Shown: positions 8,218 to 16,256 of the stretch, piece by piece
Numbering within the stretch: position 1 is the first letter of the stretch
Layout of the letters: every line of letters starts with the position of its first letter
Source: CAWCQC01 sp963819905
GTDB taxonomy: Bacteria; Actinomycetota; Thermoleophilia; Gaiellales; Gaiellaceae
Direction: 5' to 3'
NCBI GenBank assembly: GCA_963819905.1
Contig: CAWFXP010000010.1
Span: 372,001-436,000 of the forward strand
Length of the DNA stretch: 64,000 bases
The notes under the pieces: generated by a model
Seen by the model: the letters and a program-made list of their open reading frames with translations, nothing else
What the model was told of the DNA's origin: nothing
Database searches by the model: none
Translations under genes and position numbers: made by a program

Positions 8218-8802
8218 GTGACGAAGGGAACGGTTGGAATCATCGGCGCTGGCAACATCGGACAGGCCTTGGCTCGCACGGCGGTGCGAGCCGGCCGGAA
8301 AGTCGTGATCGCGAACAGCCGAGGCCCGGAATCTCTGGCACCGGTGGTGGGCGCTCTCGGCGAGGGAGTGTCGGCGGGCACGGTCGGCGAGGCGGCGGCA
8401 GCCGAGATCGTCGCGATCGCGGTGCCGTGGACCAGCGTCCCCGCGGCGGTCAGCGGGCTGCAATGGGACGGTCGGCCGGTCATCGACGCGACCAACGACT
8501 GGGCCGCCGACGATCTACAAGGGAGGACATCGAGCGAGCTCGTCGCCGACCTTGTCGCCGGCGCGCGGCTGGTCAAAGCGGCCAACACCCTCAGCGCGGA
8601 AGTGCTCGGGTCGGATCCACACGAGGCCGGCGGCCAGCGCGTGATCTTCATCTCCGGCGACGACGCCGACGCGAAAGCGAAGGTCGTCGCGCTGTTCCAG
8701 GACGCGGGCTTCGCCGCGATCGACCTCGGCGACCTGGCAACAGGCGGCGAGCTGCAGCAGATCCACCACCCGCTCGCCGGCGTCAACCTGATTCGACTCT
8801 AA
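8218..8802 (+). CDS. NADPH-dependent F420 reductase-like Rossmann protein
   Basis: The 194-aa protein starts at GTG 8218 with GAGGAGGG upstream. It opens with a dinucleotide-binding GIIGAGNIGQA, followed by VVIANSRGPESL, AIAVPWTS and ATNDWAADD. This is the compact architecture of F420:NADPH oxidoreductase (Fno)-like proteins, which have a single Rossmann domain plus a small C-terminal helical part. Known members pass hydride between NADPH and F420, but many homologues are uncharacterised. The NTF2 gene follows after 13 bases, so they are probably one operon. Confidence 0.75.
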   Translation: MTKGTVGIIGAGNIGQALARTAVRAGRKVVIANSRGPESLAPVVGALGEGVSAGTVGEAAAAEIVAIAVPWTSVPAAVSGLQWDGRPVIDATNDWAADDLQGRTSSELVADLVAGARLVKAANTLSAEVLGSDPHEAGGQRVIFISGDDADAKAKVVALFQDAGFAAIDLGDLATGGELQQIHHPLAGVNLIRL

Positions 8803-8815
8803 GGAGCTTCTATCA

Positions 8816-9286
8816 ATGGCCGTCCACAACGAACTCACCCCGGCTGAAGCCGCCGACCGCCTCGCGATTCGCGAGCTGTTCGACGCCTACGCCCACTGCG
8901 CCGATCGGCGCGACGCCGAAGCTCAGAAGGCGCTCTTCACCGCCGACACCCAGTTCGCGGTCTACATGGGCGGCGAGGGCAGCGAGCCGACATACGTGCT
9001 CGAAGGACGAGAGGCACTCACGCCGGTGTTCGCCGATCTGAATCGCTACGAGGCGACGACGCACTTCAACGGGCAGAGTACGGTCACGATCGACGGCGAC
9101 CGCGCCACAGGTGAGAGTTACACGATCGCCTACCACCTCTTCTCCGAAGGCGGCAACCGCAAGATCATGATCGCCTCGCTCCGGTACCTTGACACGTTCG
9201 CCAAGATTGACGGTAGTTGGTACTTCGCCGAGCGGAAGCTCCTCCTCGACTGGAGCGAGACGCGACCGTCGACTCCGGGCACCTGA
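8816..9286 (+). CDS. SnoaL/NTF2-like family protein
   Basis: This 156-aa protein starts at ATG 8816 with AAGGAG upstream. The pattern AADRLAIRELFDAYAHCADRR near the start and a final WYFAERKLLLDW is typical of stand-alone SnoaL_4/NTF2-like proteins, which fold as a cone-shaped alpha+beta barrel. Members include ketosteroid isomerases, polyketide cyclases and dehydratases; the activity here is unknown. It is coupled to the F420-type reductase and followed 48 bases later by a truncated cNMP-domain gene. Confidence 0.75.
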   Translation: MAVHNELTPAEAADRLAIRELFDAYAHCADRRDAEAQKALFTADTQFAVYMGGEGSEPTYVLEGREALTPVFADLNRYEATTHFNGQSTVTIDGDRATGESYTIAYHLFSEGGNRKIMIASLRYLDTFAKIDGSWYFAERKLLLDWSETRPSTPGT

Positions 9287-9334
9287 TCCCGGACGGCACG
9301 CATCGGCGCCAACCGCCGTCACGGAGGAACGAAC

Positions 9335-9505
9335 GTGTCAACACCCGCGAGCCCACTGCTCTCCCCGTCGCAACTAGCTGCTCTCGCCGAGATCGGCGAG
9401 CAGCGCTCGGCTCCTGTCGGTGAGCTGCTGTACCGGGTCGGCGATCGGACATACCCGTTCATTGCGATCCTCGAAGGAGAGGTCGCGATCATCGACCCAC
9501 AGAAT
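9335..9505 (+). pseudogene. N-terminal cNMP-domain stub of a thioredoxin-reductase-like protein
   Basis: A GTG start at 9335 behind ACGGAGGAAC opens 57 codons resembling the N-terminal cyclic-nucleotide-binding domain of cNMP-TrxR fusion oxidoreductases (LSPSQLAALAEIGEQR, FIAILEGEVAIID). Similarity ends at PQN, about 9505. The frame then runs on in unrelated arginine/proline-rich sequence to 9715. About 490 residues, including the whole FAD reductase, are missing. The gene is therefore a truncated remnant. Confidence 0.6.
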
Positions 9506-9951
9506 TCCCCGCCCCGTCCGACCTATCCTCGTCCACCACGGGCCGCGGTGGCCCGGCGGGAGAGCGGGAGACACCTGCGGAGGGTCGGATCGGGTTACGG
9601 TTCCAGCCGAATCCGTAACCGGCGGTGGCTAGCGGCTCATCCAGTTGGGCTGTCGCTCCACGGCTTGTCCGCGGACAGACCTTCCCGTCTGGACGCGTTC
9701 GCCTCGGCACGCTAGTGCTCCGGGCTGGGGTAATCCGCCGCGGCCTGGTAGCCGAGGGCAGCGGCCGCGCCGAGGATGATGACCTGGGCGCTCCTGACGC
9801 GAGTCGGCTCGGTGGCGGCGATCAAGCCTTCCCCGTCGGTCTGGCCAGCACGGCGAGACTCGGAACCCTCGGGAGCTCCGAGCCGCAAGGGCGACCGCCG
9901 CGCCATCCACTGGCTACCTTCGGGTTGGGCGGGTTGTACTCCTTGGGGTTC
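9506..9951. other. Degenerate intergenic stretch
   Basis: I see no credible complete gene here. A 64-codon minus-strand frame (9712-9906) ends SAQVIILGAAAALGYQAAAD and could be the C-terminus of a lost membrane protein, but it has no clear ribosome site. The stretch lies between two decayed genes and fits a deletion or rearrangement zone. Confidence 0.4.
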
Positions 9952-10182
9952 CTACGGATCTCTCAGGAGGCCGCTGCGAAGCGCCGACAACTCCTCGGGT
10001 AGCGACTTGTCTCCGAGCATCTCATCGAGGGCACGCAGGATGGTCTCGCGGTCGTCGGGCTGCAGGCTGACATCGGTCGGGAGGTCTCTGAGCTTCGCCT
10101 GGAGCGTCGCCGCGAGGTCAGCGGCTTTCGGGTGTACGTCCGTGATCGTCTCGAGGCAGTTGATCAGCCGCTGAACTCCCAT
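9952..10182 (-). CDS. Hypothetical protein, 76 aa
   Basis: From ATG 10182 the frame gives a soluble, helical 76-aa protein beginning MGVQRLINCLETITDVHPKA with a charged C-terminus. The same frame stays open upstream to 10335, so a longer N-terminus is possible. I do not recognise the family. Its composition is more protein-like than the surrounding shadow frames. There is no clear operon partner. Confidence 0.35.
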   Translation of the reverse strand: MGVQRLINCLETITDVHPKAADLAATLQAKLRDLPTDVSLQPDDRETILRALDEMLGDKSLPEELSALRSGLLRDP

Positions 10183-10339
10183 TGTCGAAACGAGGTAGCG
10201 GCCGGTCGCAAGGGTGAACGCGATGGCAGCCAACAAGCGTGTGCTTCGTTGGTTGCTGGGCCGATTCCTGCCGTCGTATTCGGGCGCTGCCGGTGGTGAG
10301 TAGTGGGGGAGCCCGTGGGGCTTGGCTTCCCCCACGTTT

Positions 10340-10964
10340 CTAGGCTGCGAGGGCCCGCTGGTCCTCGGGTTCGTCAGCCTCCGGCCGGTACGAGCTCGGG
10401 CTCTCTCCGTGCGAGTCGAGATGGAGGTCTCGCGCTCTGATGAGGACGAGCGAGAGGGCTGCTCCGACGAGGGCCGTAACTCCGGCGATCACGAAGATCC
10501 CGTTCAGTCCGGAGAGGAACGCCTCTCGGGCGGCATCGGCTAGGAACGCCTGCGCCTCCGGCGGTGCCGCCGCGATCGCCGCCTCGGCGTTCCCCGAGGA
10601 GAAGGCGGTGCAAGCTCGCCCGCCTGTCCCTGGAGCGCCGGTGGCCCGTTCGCGAGAAGATCGCCGAGCTCGGATTCGGTCCGCCCCTGGAAGACGGCGC
10701 CGAGAGCAGCGATCCCGACCGCGACCCCCACCTGGCGGAAGGTGTTGTTGATCGCCGCTCCCGTGGCCGCCTTGGCCGCGGGCACGACACCGATCGCCGC
10801 CTCGGCGACGGTTAGGTTAACCAGGCCAATACCCGCTCCCGTGAGGAGGAGCCCAGAGAGGAGCGCCGTCCACTCGGAGTCGCCGTCGAGGCCCCGTGCG
10901 ACGAGGAGGCCGGTTCCCGCCACGGCGAGACCGACGCCGATCAGCGCCCGCAGCGGAACCAGCT
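10340..10964 (-). pseudogene. C-terminal fragment of an MFS drug-transporter gene, frameshifted
   Basis: Two minus-strand frames together give the last four or so helices of a DHA2 (EmrB/QacA-like) transporter. The first frame has LLSGLLLTGAGIGLVNLTVA and AAINNTFRQVGVAVGIAALG. After a shift near 10610 the second has FLSGLNGIFVIAGVTALVGA and a polar tail ending at the stop at 10340. The first ten helices are absent; similarity begins abruptly at about 10964 beside an unrelated fragment. This is a rearranged, non-functional remnant. Confidence 0.6.
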
Positions 10965-10975
10965 CGGCTCGCCCT

Positions 10976-11060
10976 ACCTACGAGCACAAGCCGCGGTTCG
11001 TCAACGAACGCAGCGCGACGAGCTCGCCGCGCGCTTCTTCGAGGCGGTTTGGGGAGGGCG
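10976..11060 (+). pseudogene. Possible remnant of a SigJ-like ECF sigma factor
   Basis: Two plus-strand frames contain short pieces, HKPRFVNE and then QRDELAARFFEAV. They resemble the linker and first helix of the SnoaL domain of SigJ-type ECF sigma factors. A frameshift would have to join them. The piece abuts the MFS fragment. The match is short, so confidence is low. Confidence 0.25.
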
Positions 11061-11231
11061 ACAGGCACTGCTTGACCGTGCTGGCTCATGCGTCATGTCG
11101 CCGACGAGGCTCGCAACGTCGCGGGCGGCATCACACAGCCACCAAGATCGCGTAGCTGGTGGCGCGGCCGACGTTGCTTCGCAGGCGCAAGTACCATCCT
11201 TCCCTCTCTTACTCCATGACGGAGGATCATC

Positions 11232-11942
11232 ATGGAAGCTGGCTCGGGATCGGGTTCTGTCGTTCTCGTCCACGGCGGTTTCGTGGACGGCTCCGGCTGG
11301 CAAGGTGTCTACGACCAGTTGAAGAACGACGGCCATAGCGTTGCCGTCGTGCAGAATCCGACGCTCTCGCTCGCCGACGACGTTGAGGTGACCAGACGGG
11401 CCATCGACGCGCAGAGCGCACCGGTCACCCTCGTCGGCCATTCCTATGGCGGGGTGGTGATCACCGAGGCGGGTACGCATCCCAAAGTTGCGGCACTCGT
11501 CTACATTGCCGCTTTCGCGCCGGACAAGGGCGAGTCGGTAAACACCCTGATTGCCGATCCGCCGCCCGGGGCACCCGTGCCGCCGATTCTGCCGCCGCAG
11601 GACGGGTTTCTGTTCCTCGACCGCGAAAAGTTCCATTCTTCGTTCGCAGGCGATGTGAGCGCCGAACAGGCCGCGTTCATGGCCGACTCGCAGGTCCCGT
11701 GGGGCGTTGATGCCCTGGGCGGCACCGTCAGCGAGCCTGCCTGGCGGAGCAAGCAAAGCTGGTACCTCGTCGCGACCGAAGACCGGATGATCCCCCCACC
11801 GGCCCAGCGCCAGATGTCTGCGCGGGCGGGTTCGACCGTTCTCGAGGTCGCGGGCAGCCACGCGATTTACGTCTCGCAGCCTGCAGCCGTGGCCGACCTC
11901 ATTAAGAAGGCCGCCTCCCAAGCAAGCTCGGCCGCACGCTAA
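11232..11942 (+). CDS. Alpha/beta hydrolase, copy 2 (complete)
   Basis: The complete 236-aa hydrolase starts at ATG 11232 with GGAGG eight bases upstream. It begins with the strand-turn VVLVHGGFVDGSGWQGVYDQ, which supplies the oxyanion-hole region. The nucleophile elbow is GHSYGG near residue 77; the acid is in ATEDRMIP and the His in AGSHAIYV. It has no signal peptide and is probably cytosolic. The family includes esterases, and the substrate is unknown. It is about 98% identical to the gene at the window start. It is followed directly by an NTF2 C-terminal remnant. Confidence 0.9.
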   Translation: MEAGSGSGSVVLVHGGFVDGSGWQGVYDQLKNDGHSVAVVQNPTLSLADDVEVTRRAIDAQSAPVTLVGHSYGGVVITEAGTHPKVAALVYIAAFAPDKGESVNTLIADPPPGAPVPPILPPQDGFLFLDREKFHSSFAGDVSAEQAAFMADSQVPWGVDALGGTVSEPAWRSKQSWYLVATEDRMIPPPAQRQMSARAGSTVLEVAGSHAIYVSQPAAVADLIKKAASQASSAAR

Positions 11943-11960
11943 CCGAAAGAGGATTGTTCG
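11301..11960 (+). repeat. Direct repeat A, copy 2
   Basis: This is the second copy of the 660-base repeat at 1-660, in the same orientation. Sequences diverge completely after about 11960. Confidence 0.85.
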
Positions 11961-11967
11961 CGATCGC

Positions 11968-12174
11968 GCTCTCGGTCATTACTTCGACGGCGAGCTTGCG
12001 GTCGACTCCGGCGCGTTGCTGCGCCTGATCGGTCGGCGCAAAGGCGGCGACACCGCCTTCGACGTACCCGAGGTCCACGTCTTCACGCTGCGCCACGGCA
12101 AGATCGCCAGCCTCGAGGAGTACTTCGACACCTCGACCGTCCTCCGCGGACTGCAACTTCAGCCGCAGGCCTGA
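11968..12174 (+). pseudogene. C-terminal remnant of an NTF2-like protein
   Basis: An open frame without a start gives ALGHYFDGELAVDSGALL, then DVPEVHVFTLRHGKIASLEE and FDTSTVLRGLQLQPQA before the stop at 12174. The last part matches the C-terminus of the frameshifted NTF2 gene at 12300-12735 (DVPEVWIWRVRDGKI, FDTSTVLRTLHLEP). The N-terminal half is missing and is replaced by the end of the hydrolase repeat. It is a paralogous fragment left by recombination. Confidence 0.6.
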
Positions 12175-12214
12175 CGCCAAAATCCCACCCGGTGGGTCGT
12201 GCAGCGATGTGGCG

Positions 12215-12248
12215 ACTAGCCACCTGCACTGTGCACCGGCGGATGCGA
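12215..12248 (+). promoter_or_regulatory. 34-bp upstream motif, copy C (NTF2 gene)
   Basis: The copy reads ACTAGCCACCTGCA, then CTGTGCACCGGCGGA, then TGCGA. It ends 51 bases before the ATG at 12300 and aligns without gaps to the copies upstream of pirin and the F420-type reductase. Confidence 0.5.
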
Positions 12249-12299
12249 GCGCGGCGGCGACGAACCAGAGTCCAGCGAAACAGGCGCGAGGAGGGAGCA

Positions 12300-12735
12300 A
12301 TGAACGAGACGGTCCCCACGATCGATGGAGCCGGCGAGAGCGAGTCCGGCATGGATGTGGTTCTTGGCATGAGGCCCTGGCGAGAGGCGATATGCCCGGC
12401 ATGCTCAAATTCCTCGATGCGGAGCTCGAGTGGCGGGCACCTGAGTCGGTGCCGTGGGGAAGACGTTCCACGGCCATGACGGGTTTCGCGAGTTCGTCGA
12501 CAGGCTCTTCGGGCAGCCGGCGGAATTCCGCCGCGAGGCCGGGGAGTACCTCGACGCCGGCTCGCGGGTGGTCACGCTTCTGCGCCAGCAGGCCCGGCGC
12601 AAGGGAGGCGGCGCTGAGTACGACGTGCCCGAGGTCTGGATCTGGAGGGTACGGGACGGCAAGATCGTGGAGTTCGAGGGGTACTTCGACACGTCGACCG
12701 TCCTGCGCACGCTGCATCTCGAGCCGCGAAACTGA
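12300..12735 (+). pseudogene. NTF2/SnoaL-like gene with two frameshifts
   Basis: A well-placed ATG at 12300 follows GAGGAGGGAG. The protein can be followed through three frames: MNETVPTIDGAGESES, then after about 12360 EALARGDMPGMLKFLDAELE, then after about 12456 GKTFHGHDGFREFVDRLFGQ to the stop at 12735. Together they form a typical 140-aa NTF2-like protein, probably a ketosteroid-isomerase-fold enzyme or binding protein. Two shifts in 435 bases argue for decay in this accessory region, although sequence error cannot be excluded. Confidence 0.65.
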
Positions 12736-12833
12736 GGCGGCGTCGACATGAGTGAGGCCTTGACGCTGACGCGGCGCGTGGGGCCGACCTAGGTAGTCGA
12801 GAACTGCGAGCAGTAGTCCTCGAAGGGAGAGTG

Positions 12834-13535
12834 ATGACAACAATCGATCGTGAGTCAACTGCTCCGGACGAGCGGGCGCGTGTCGCTGTCGTCTATTACA
12901 GCGCCACCGGCAATGTGCATGCTCTGGCCCTCGCGCTGGCCGAGGGCGCGCAGCAAGGCGGCGCTGAGGTCCGGCTGCGCCACGTCGAGGAGCTCGCCTC
13001 GGAGCTCATGATCTCCCAGAACCAGTACTGGGGACGGCACCGCTCCCAGGTCGAGGACGAGCCCGTTGCCACACTGGATGATCTCGAGTGGGCTGATGGA
13101 ATCGCCTTGGGCACGCCGACCCGCTTCGGCAACGTTGCCGCCCAGCTGAAGCAGTTCATCGATCAAGCAGGCCAGCTCTGGCAGGAGGGAAAGCTCGCCG
13201 ACAAGGTGGCGACCGCATTCACCTCCTCCCAGACCACCCACGGCGGACAGGAAACGACGATCCTCGCTCTTAACAACACGCTCTATCACTGGGGCATGCT
13301 GATCATGCCGCTTGGCTACACCGTGCAGGAGGTGTTCGCCGCCGGCGGCAACCCCTACGGGAGCTCGTTCGTTACGGGCCATACCGTGACAGGACCAGAC
13401 GAGCATGCCCTCGCCGTCGCCACCTATCAGGGCCAGCGGCTCGCCCGCTATGCAGCGGTTATCGGCAAGGCCCGCCGCGACGGTGCGGTCGCCGCTAAAC
13501 GACCGCATCCGGAAAGCTTTCCCGGCCGTCTCTGA
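12834..13535 (+). CDS. WrbA-like NAD(P)H:quinone oxidoreductase (flavodoxin fold)
   Basis: The 233-aa protein starts at ATG 12834 with GGGAG five bases upstream; GTG 12831 is an alternative. The FMN phosphate loop is VVYYSATGNVHALA near residue 18. TPTRFGNVAAQLKQFIDQAG and SSQTTHGGQETTI are WrbA family motifs. WrbA proteins are tetrameric FMN enzymes that reduce quinones by two electrons and limit oxidative stress. The N-terminal 14 residues and the C-terminal tail are longer than in E. coli WrbA. Dps follows 128 bases later. Confidence 0.85.
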   Translation: MTTIDRESTAPDERARVAVVYYSATGNVHALALALAEGAQQGGAEVRLRHVEELASELMISQNQYWGRHRSQVEDEPVATLDDLEWADGIALGTPTRFGNVAAQLKQFIDQAGQLWQEGKLADKVATAFTSSQTTHGGQETTILALNNTLYHWGMLIMPLGYTVQEVFAAGGNPYGSSFVTGHTVTGPDEHALAVATYQGQRLARYAAVIGKARRDGAVAAKRPHPESFPGRL

Positions 13536-13662
13536 GCTGTGGCGAACGGGTACGCCTGATGACGGTGGAACATGAAGTTCGATGGGCTCCTGATCGGGCA
13601 TGCAACTGTCCCGTCGCTCTCGTGACTGGACGAGAGCAAGTCAGGACACGAAGGAGGACGCG

Positions 13663-14163
13663 ATGAGCTCGACCGTTAGTCCCACCCATCTCCCGCCGAT
13701 CGGAGCGCACGAGCGCGAAGAGATTGGCCGCGAGCTCCAGGCGACGCTCCTCGAGCTTGTGGAGCTCTCCCTGGTTGGCAAGCAGCTTCACTGGAGCGTC
13801 GTCGGGCCGCTCTTTCGACCCCTGCACGCGCAGCTCGACGAGCTCGTCGACTCCTGGCAGGATCTTGCTGATGCGGTCGCCGAGCGGGCGGTCGCGATCG
13901 GCTTCTGGCCGGACGGCCAGGCCGCGGCGGTCGTCGCCGGGAGCGAGCTTGCCGGGGTTGAGCGCGGCTCGGTCGAGGACAGCGCCGTTGTACGTGAACT
14001 CGCCCGGAGGCTGGCCGAAGTCGGCGAGCGCGTTCGCGCTCGCATGGATCGGCTGGCCGACCTGGACGCCGCCTCGCAGGATGTTCTGGTCGAGGTCGTG
14101 CGGGCCCTCGAGCAGCAGCTCTGGATGGTCCGCGCGCAACTCCCCCAAGCGGGAATACGGTGA
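13663..14163 (+). CDS. dps: Dps-type ferritin-like DNA protection protein
   Basis: The 166-aa protein starts at ATG 13663 with AAGGAGG upstream. The Dps ferroxidase signature is clear: KQLHWSVVGPLFRPLHAQLD and then ELVDSWQDLADAVAERA supply the intersubunit His/His/Asp/Glu iron ligands. Dps dodecamers store iron and detoxify peroxide in the cytoplasm. The N-terminus is short and not strongly basic, so DNA binding is uncertain. Its TGA overlaps the GTG of the decayed UBP finger gene. WrbA upstream also fits an oxidative-stress role. Confidence 0.88.
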   Translation: MSSTVSPTHLPPIGAHEREEIGRELQATLLELVELSLVGKQLHWSVVGPLFRPLHAQLDELVDSWQDLADAVAERAVAIGFWPDGQAAAVVAGSELAGVERGSVEDSAVVRELARRLAEVGERVRARMDRLADLDAASQDVLVEVVRALEQQLWMVRAQLPQAGIR

Positions 14164-14420
14164 CGGCGGCGCCCGTCCGCAGCCACCTCGATCGGATCAC
14201 TGTGACGGCGCTGCCGGAGCGATCGGGGGCCGTGAGCAGTTTCTGGGGATCGGCAGCCGCTGGGTTCATCTGCGGATGCGCATGCGCTGCGGGAAGATCG
14301 GCTGCTGCGGCTCCTCGCCCAACCGTCATGCGACCGCACACGCAGGCGAGACCGGCCATCCGATCATCCGGTCCGCCGAGCCAGGGGAAGACCTGGAGCT
14401 GGTGCGCGAACGTGAAGTCG
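14160..14420 (+). pseudogene. Decayed UBP zinc-finger gene
   Basis: From GTG 14160 the first frame gives SHLDRITVTALPERSGA. A shifted frame then gives GSRWVHLRMRMRCGKIGCC and HATAHAGETGHPIIRSAEPG. These match the two halves of the intact UBP finger at 1690-1968. The CxxC pair in the middle is lost at the frameshift, the first Cys of the second CxxC is Arg, and the C-terminal WWCYVD segment has diverged. It is therefore a non-functional paralogue. Confidence 0.65.
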
Positions 14421-14718
14421 TCACCTGGGAGGCCTGGTGGAGGGAGAAGGCGCCTCAGGCACCACACCTTGACTGTCGGCGCGATCCGGCCATGCTGCCC
14501 GCGCCCAACCCGCCCCTGGACGGGCAGGACTCAAGTGTCCCGCGAGCTCGTGGTCTGAGCCGCCCGAGAAGCGCACGGCCGCAGTCAACCACGGGCCGGC
14601 GCTCCCGAGATGACCGGGCCCGCCCTTGTCCCAAACCACGGGTAGCGGTGCAAACCGAATTGCAAACGAACGCCACATAATCGGCCATCACGAGGCGCCA
14701 CCAGACGGCAGCACGGAT
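14421..14718. other. Stretch with no recognisable gene
   Basis: Frames exist on both strands but none resembles a known family or has a good ribosome site. It separates the UBP remnant from the enoyl-CoA hydratase remnant and probably contains decayed hydratase 3' sequence. Confidence 0.4.
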
Positions 14719-14751
14719 CGCCTCGTAATCCTGGGCGCTCAGCAGGACCTC
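14719..14751 (-). pseudogene. Distal piece of the enoyl-CoA hydratase split by the IS
   Basis: Eleven codons on the minus strand read EVLLSAQDYEA, the segment that follows GRARAL in enoyl-CoA hydratases. The piece starts exactly at the left end of the IS481 element. Beyond DYEA the family similarity is lost. It continues the fragment at 15720-16256. Confidence 0.55.
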
Positions 14752-14773
14752 TGTAGTTCCTAAGCACGTTGGT

Positions 14774-14838
14774 TCATCCGGGTCTCCTTGGAGGCTGGGA
14801 GCTGCCAAGCAACCCAGTCCAAGGAGGACACCGGATGA
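14774..14838 (+). promoter_or_regulatory. Long hairpin masking the transposase ribosome site and start codon
   Basis: TCATCCGG (14774) pairs with CCGGATGA (14831), CTCCTTGGA (14784) pairs with TCCAAGGAG (14818), and CTGGG (14795) pairs with CCCAG (14813). The right arm contains the ribosome site AAGGAGG and the ATG at 14835. Transcripts entering from outside would fold and hide the start, a known strategy of other IS families to limit transposase expression. Confidence 0.6.
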
Positions 14839-15719
14839 AGCTTCACGGTAACGCGGCTCTCAGCTGGCAGGGACGTCGCCGGTTGGCGACCCGAGTTGTC
14901 GAGGATGGCTGGACGCTCAGGGCGGCAGCTGCGGCTGCAGGTGTCAGCGTGCGTTGCGCCCGCAAGTGGGTCTGCCGCTATCGCGACGAAGGCGAGTTCG
15001 GGCTGAACGACCGATCATCGGCGCCCAAGCGGGTCGCTAACCGCACGCCTCCCGAGCGGGTAGCGGCGCTGATCGCCCTACGCCGCCTGCGCTTCACGGC
15101 CGCCGAGATCGCAGGGCTGCTGGGGATGGCGCTCTCGACCGTCTCGGCGGTCCTGCGTCGAGTCGGCATGGGCAAGCTCGGCCGGCTTGGGCTCGAACAG
15201 CCCCTGCGCTACGAGCGGACACGCCCGGGAGAGCTCGTTCACGTCGACGTCAAGAAGCTCGGCCGCATCGAGGGCGGAGCAGGCTGGCGCGTCCGCGGAG
15301 GAGCCAAGCACTACAACCGCACGTTCACGGACCGCAACGGCCACCGCCGCCATACAGTCGGCTACGAGTACGTGCACGTCGCCGTCGACGACTTCAGCCG
15401 GCTCGCCTACGCGGAGGTGCTCGAAGACGAGAAGGCGACGACCGCAGTCGCCTTCCTGCGCCGCGCCGCCGCTTTCTACCGGCGCCATGGGATCCGCGTG
15501 CAGCGCGTCCTCAGCGATAACGGATCGTGCTACCGCTCGACGATCCACGCCCTCGCCTGTCGCAGGCTCGGCATCCGCCACCTTCGCACCCGTCCCTACC
15601 GGCCCCAGACCAACGGCAAGGCAGAGCGCTTCATCCGCACTCTCCTGCACGGCTGGGCCTACGGAGCCATCTACGCCTCAAGCCGCGAACGCACCGCCGC
15701 CCTTGACGGCTGGCTCTGG
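14835..15719 (+). CDS. IS481 transposase, C-terminally truncated
   Basis: From ATG 14835 the protein has an N-terminal helix-turn-helix (WTLRAAAAAAGVSVRCARKW), a second HTH-like segment (AAEIAGLLGMALSTVSAVLR) and an rve/DDE core. The core has HVDVKKLG for the first Asp, VLSDNGSCY for the second, and TRPYRPQTNGKAERFIRTLL for the Glu. The family C-terminus after ALDGWLW is absent. The frame runs on to 16250 through antisense of the hydratase gene, which would add about 175 foreign residues. Activity is unlikely. Confidence 0.8.
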
Positions 15720-16256
15720 CAGGGCGCGTGCCCGGCCCATGAGCCGTGTGAGGTACTGGGTGGCGCCGCCACCGGGGATGAGACCGAAGGCAGATTCGAA
15801 CTGCGCGAACGTCGCAGACTCTCGCGCGGCGAAGCGCATGTCGCACGACAGCACGAACTCGCTGCCTGCGGATCGAACGCGTCCTTCGATCTGCGCGATG
15901 GTGACGAGGCGGCTTGCGCTCAAATGGCGAAACAAGACAGCGATGGAAGCTTCTCCACTCAGCTTCGCGGCCTCCTCCCGGTACTCCGCGATCCGTGTCA
16001 GGTCGACGTGCGAGATGAAGTAGTCGGGGTCGGCGCTCTTGAACACCAGCACCTTAAACGCCTCGTCTGCTTCGGCTCGCTGGATAAGGGAGACGAGATC
16101 GCGAACCAGCTCGGGGCCGAGGAGATTCATAGGCGGCGCGTCGATCTCGGCAAAGAGGACGGCTGCCTCCTCCCGCACGGTGATCGTCTCCATCGGCCAG
16201 GGATCGGCTGTCGATCCGCTGCTCATCTCAGGATCCCCGGCGGTGTCTGAGCACAC
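15720..16256 (-). pseudogene. Enoyl-CoA hydratase/isomerase, 5' part, interrupted by the IS
   Basis: The minus-strand frame gives about 170 residues of a crotonase. They include AAVLFAEIDAPPMNLLGPEL, SADPDYFISHVDL, RVRSAGSEFVLSCDMRFAA and FGLIPGGGATQYLTRLMG. The second catalytic loop is recognisable (SAGSEFVLSCD), and the protein breaks after GRARAL at the IS junction. A GTG at 16256 or ATG at 16226 can serve as start. Crotonases act on acyl-CoA thioesters, often in beta-oxidation. The split removes the C-terminal trimerisation part, so the product is probably inactive. Confidence 0.75.

Larger units (their letters stand above)
14752..15719 (+). mobile_element. IS481-family insertion sequence, right end deleted
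   Basis: The element begins with TGTAGTTCC at 14752, directly after the hydratase piece, and carries one DDE transposase. The coding region stops at GWLW (15717-15719), where hydratase sequence resumes on the opposite strand. About 30 codons and the right inverted repeat expected for the family are missing. The element is therefore probably immobile. No second copy is visible in the window. Confidence 0.75.

Noticed and set aside
9712..9906. A 64-codon minus-strand ORF as a gene
   Set aside because: It has no ribosome site and no recognisable family. Only its last 30 residues look protein-like, and it lies among truncated genes.
14455..14808. A 117-codon minus-strand ORF as an independent gene
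   Set aside because: Only the EVLLSAQDYEA part is meaningful and belongs to the split hydratase. The N-terminus crosses the IS end.
15720..16250. C-terminal extension of the transposase frame
   Set aside because: This part is antisense to the enoyl-CoA hydratase. It arises from readthrough across the IS deletion junction and is not a real domain.
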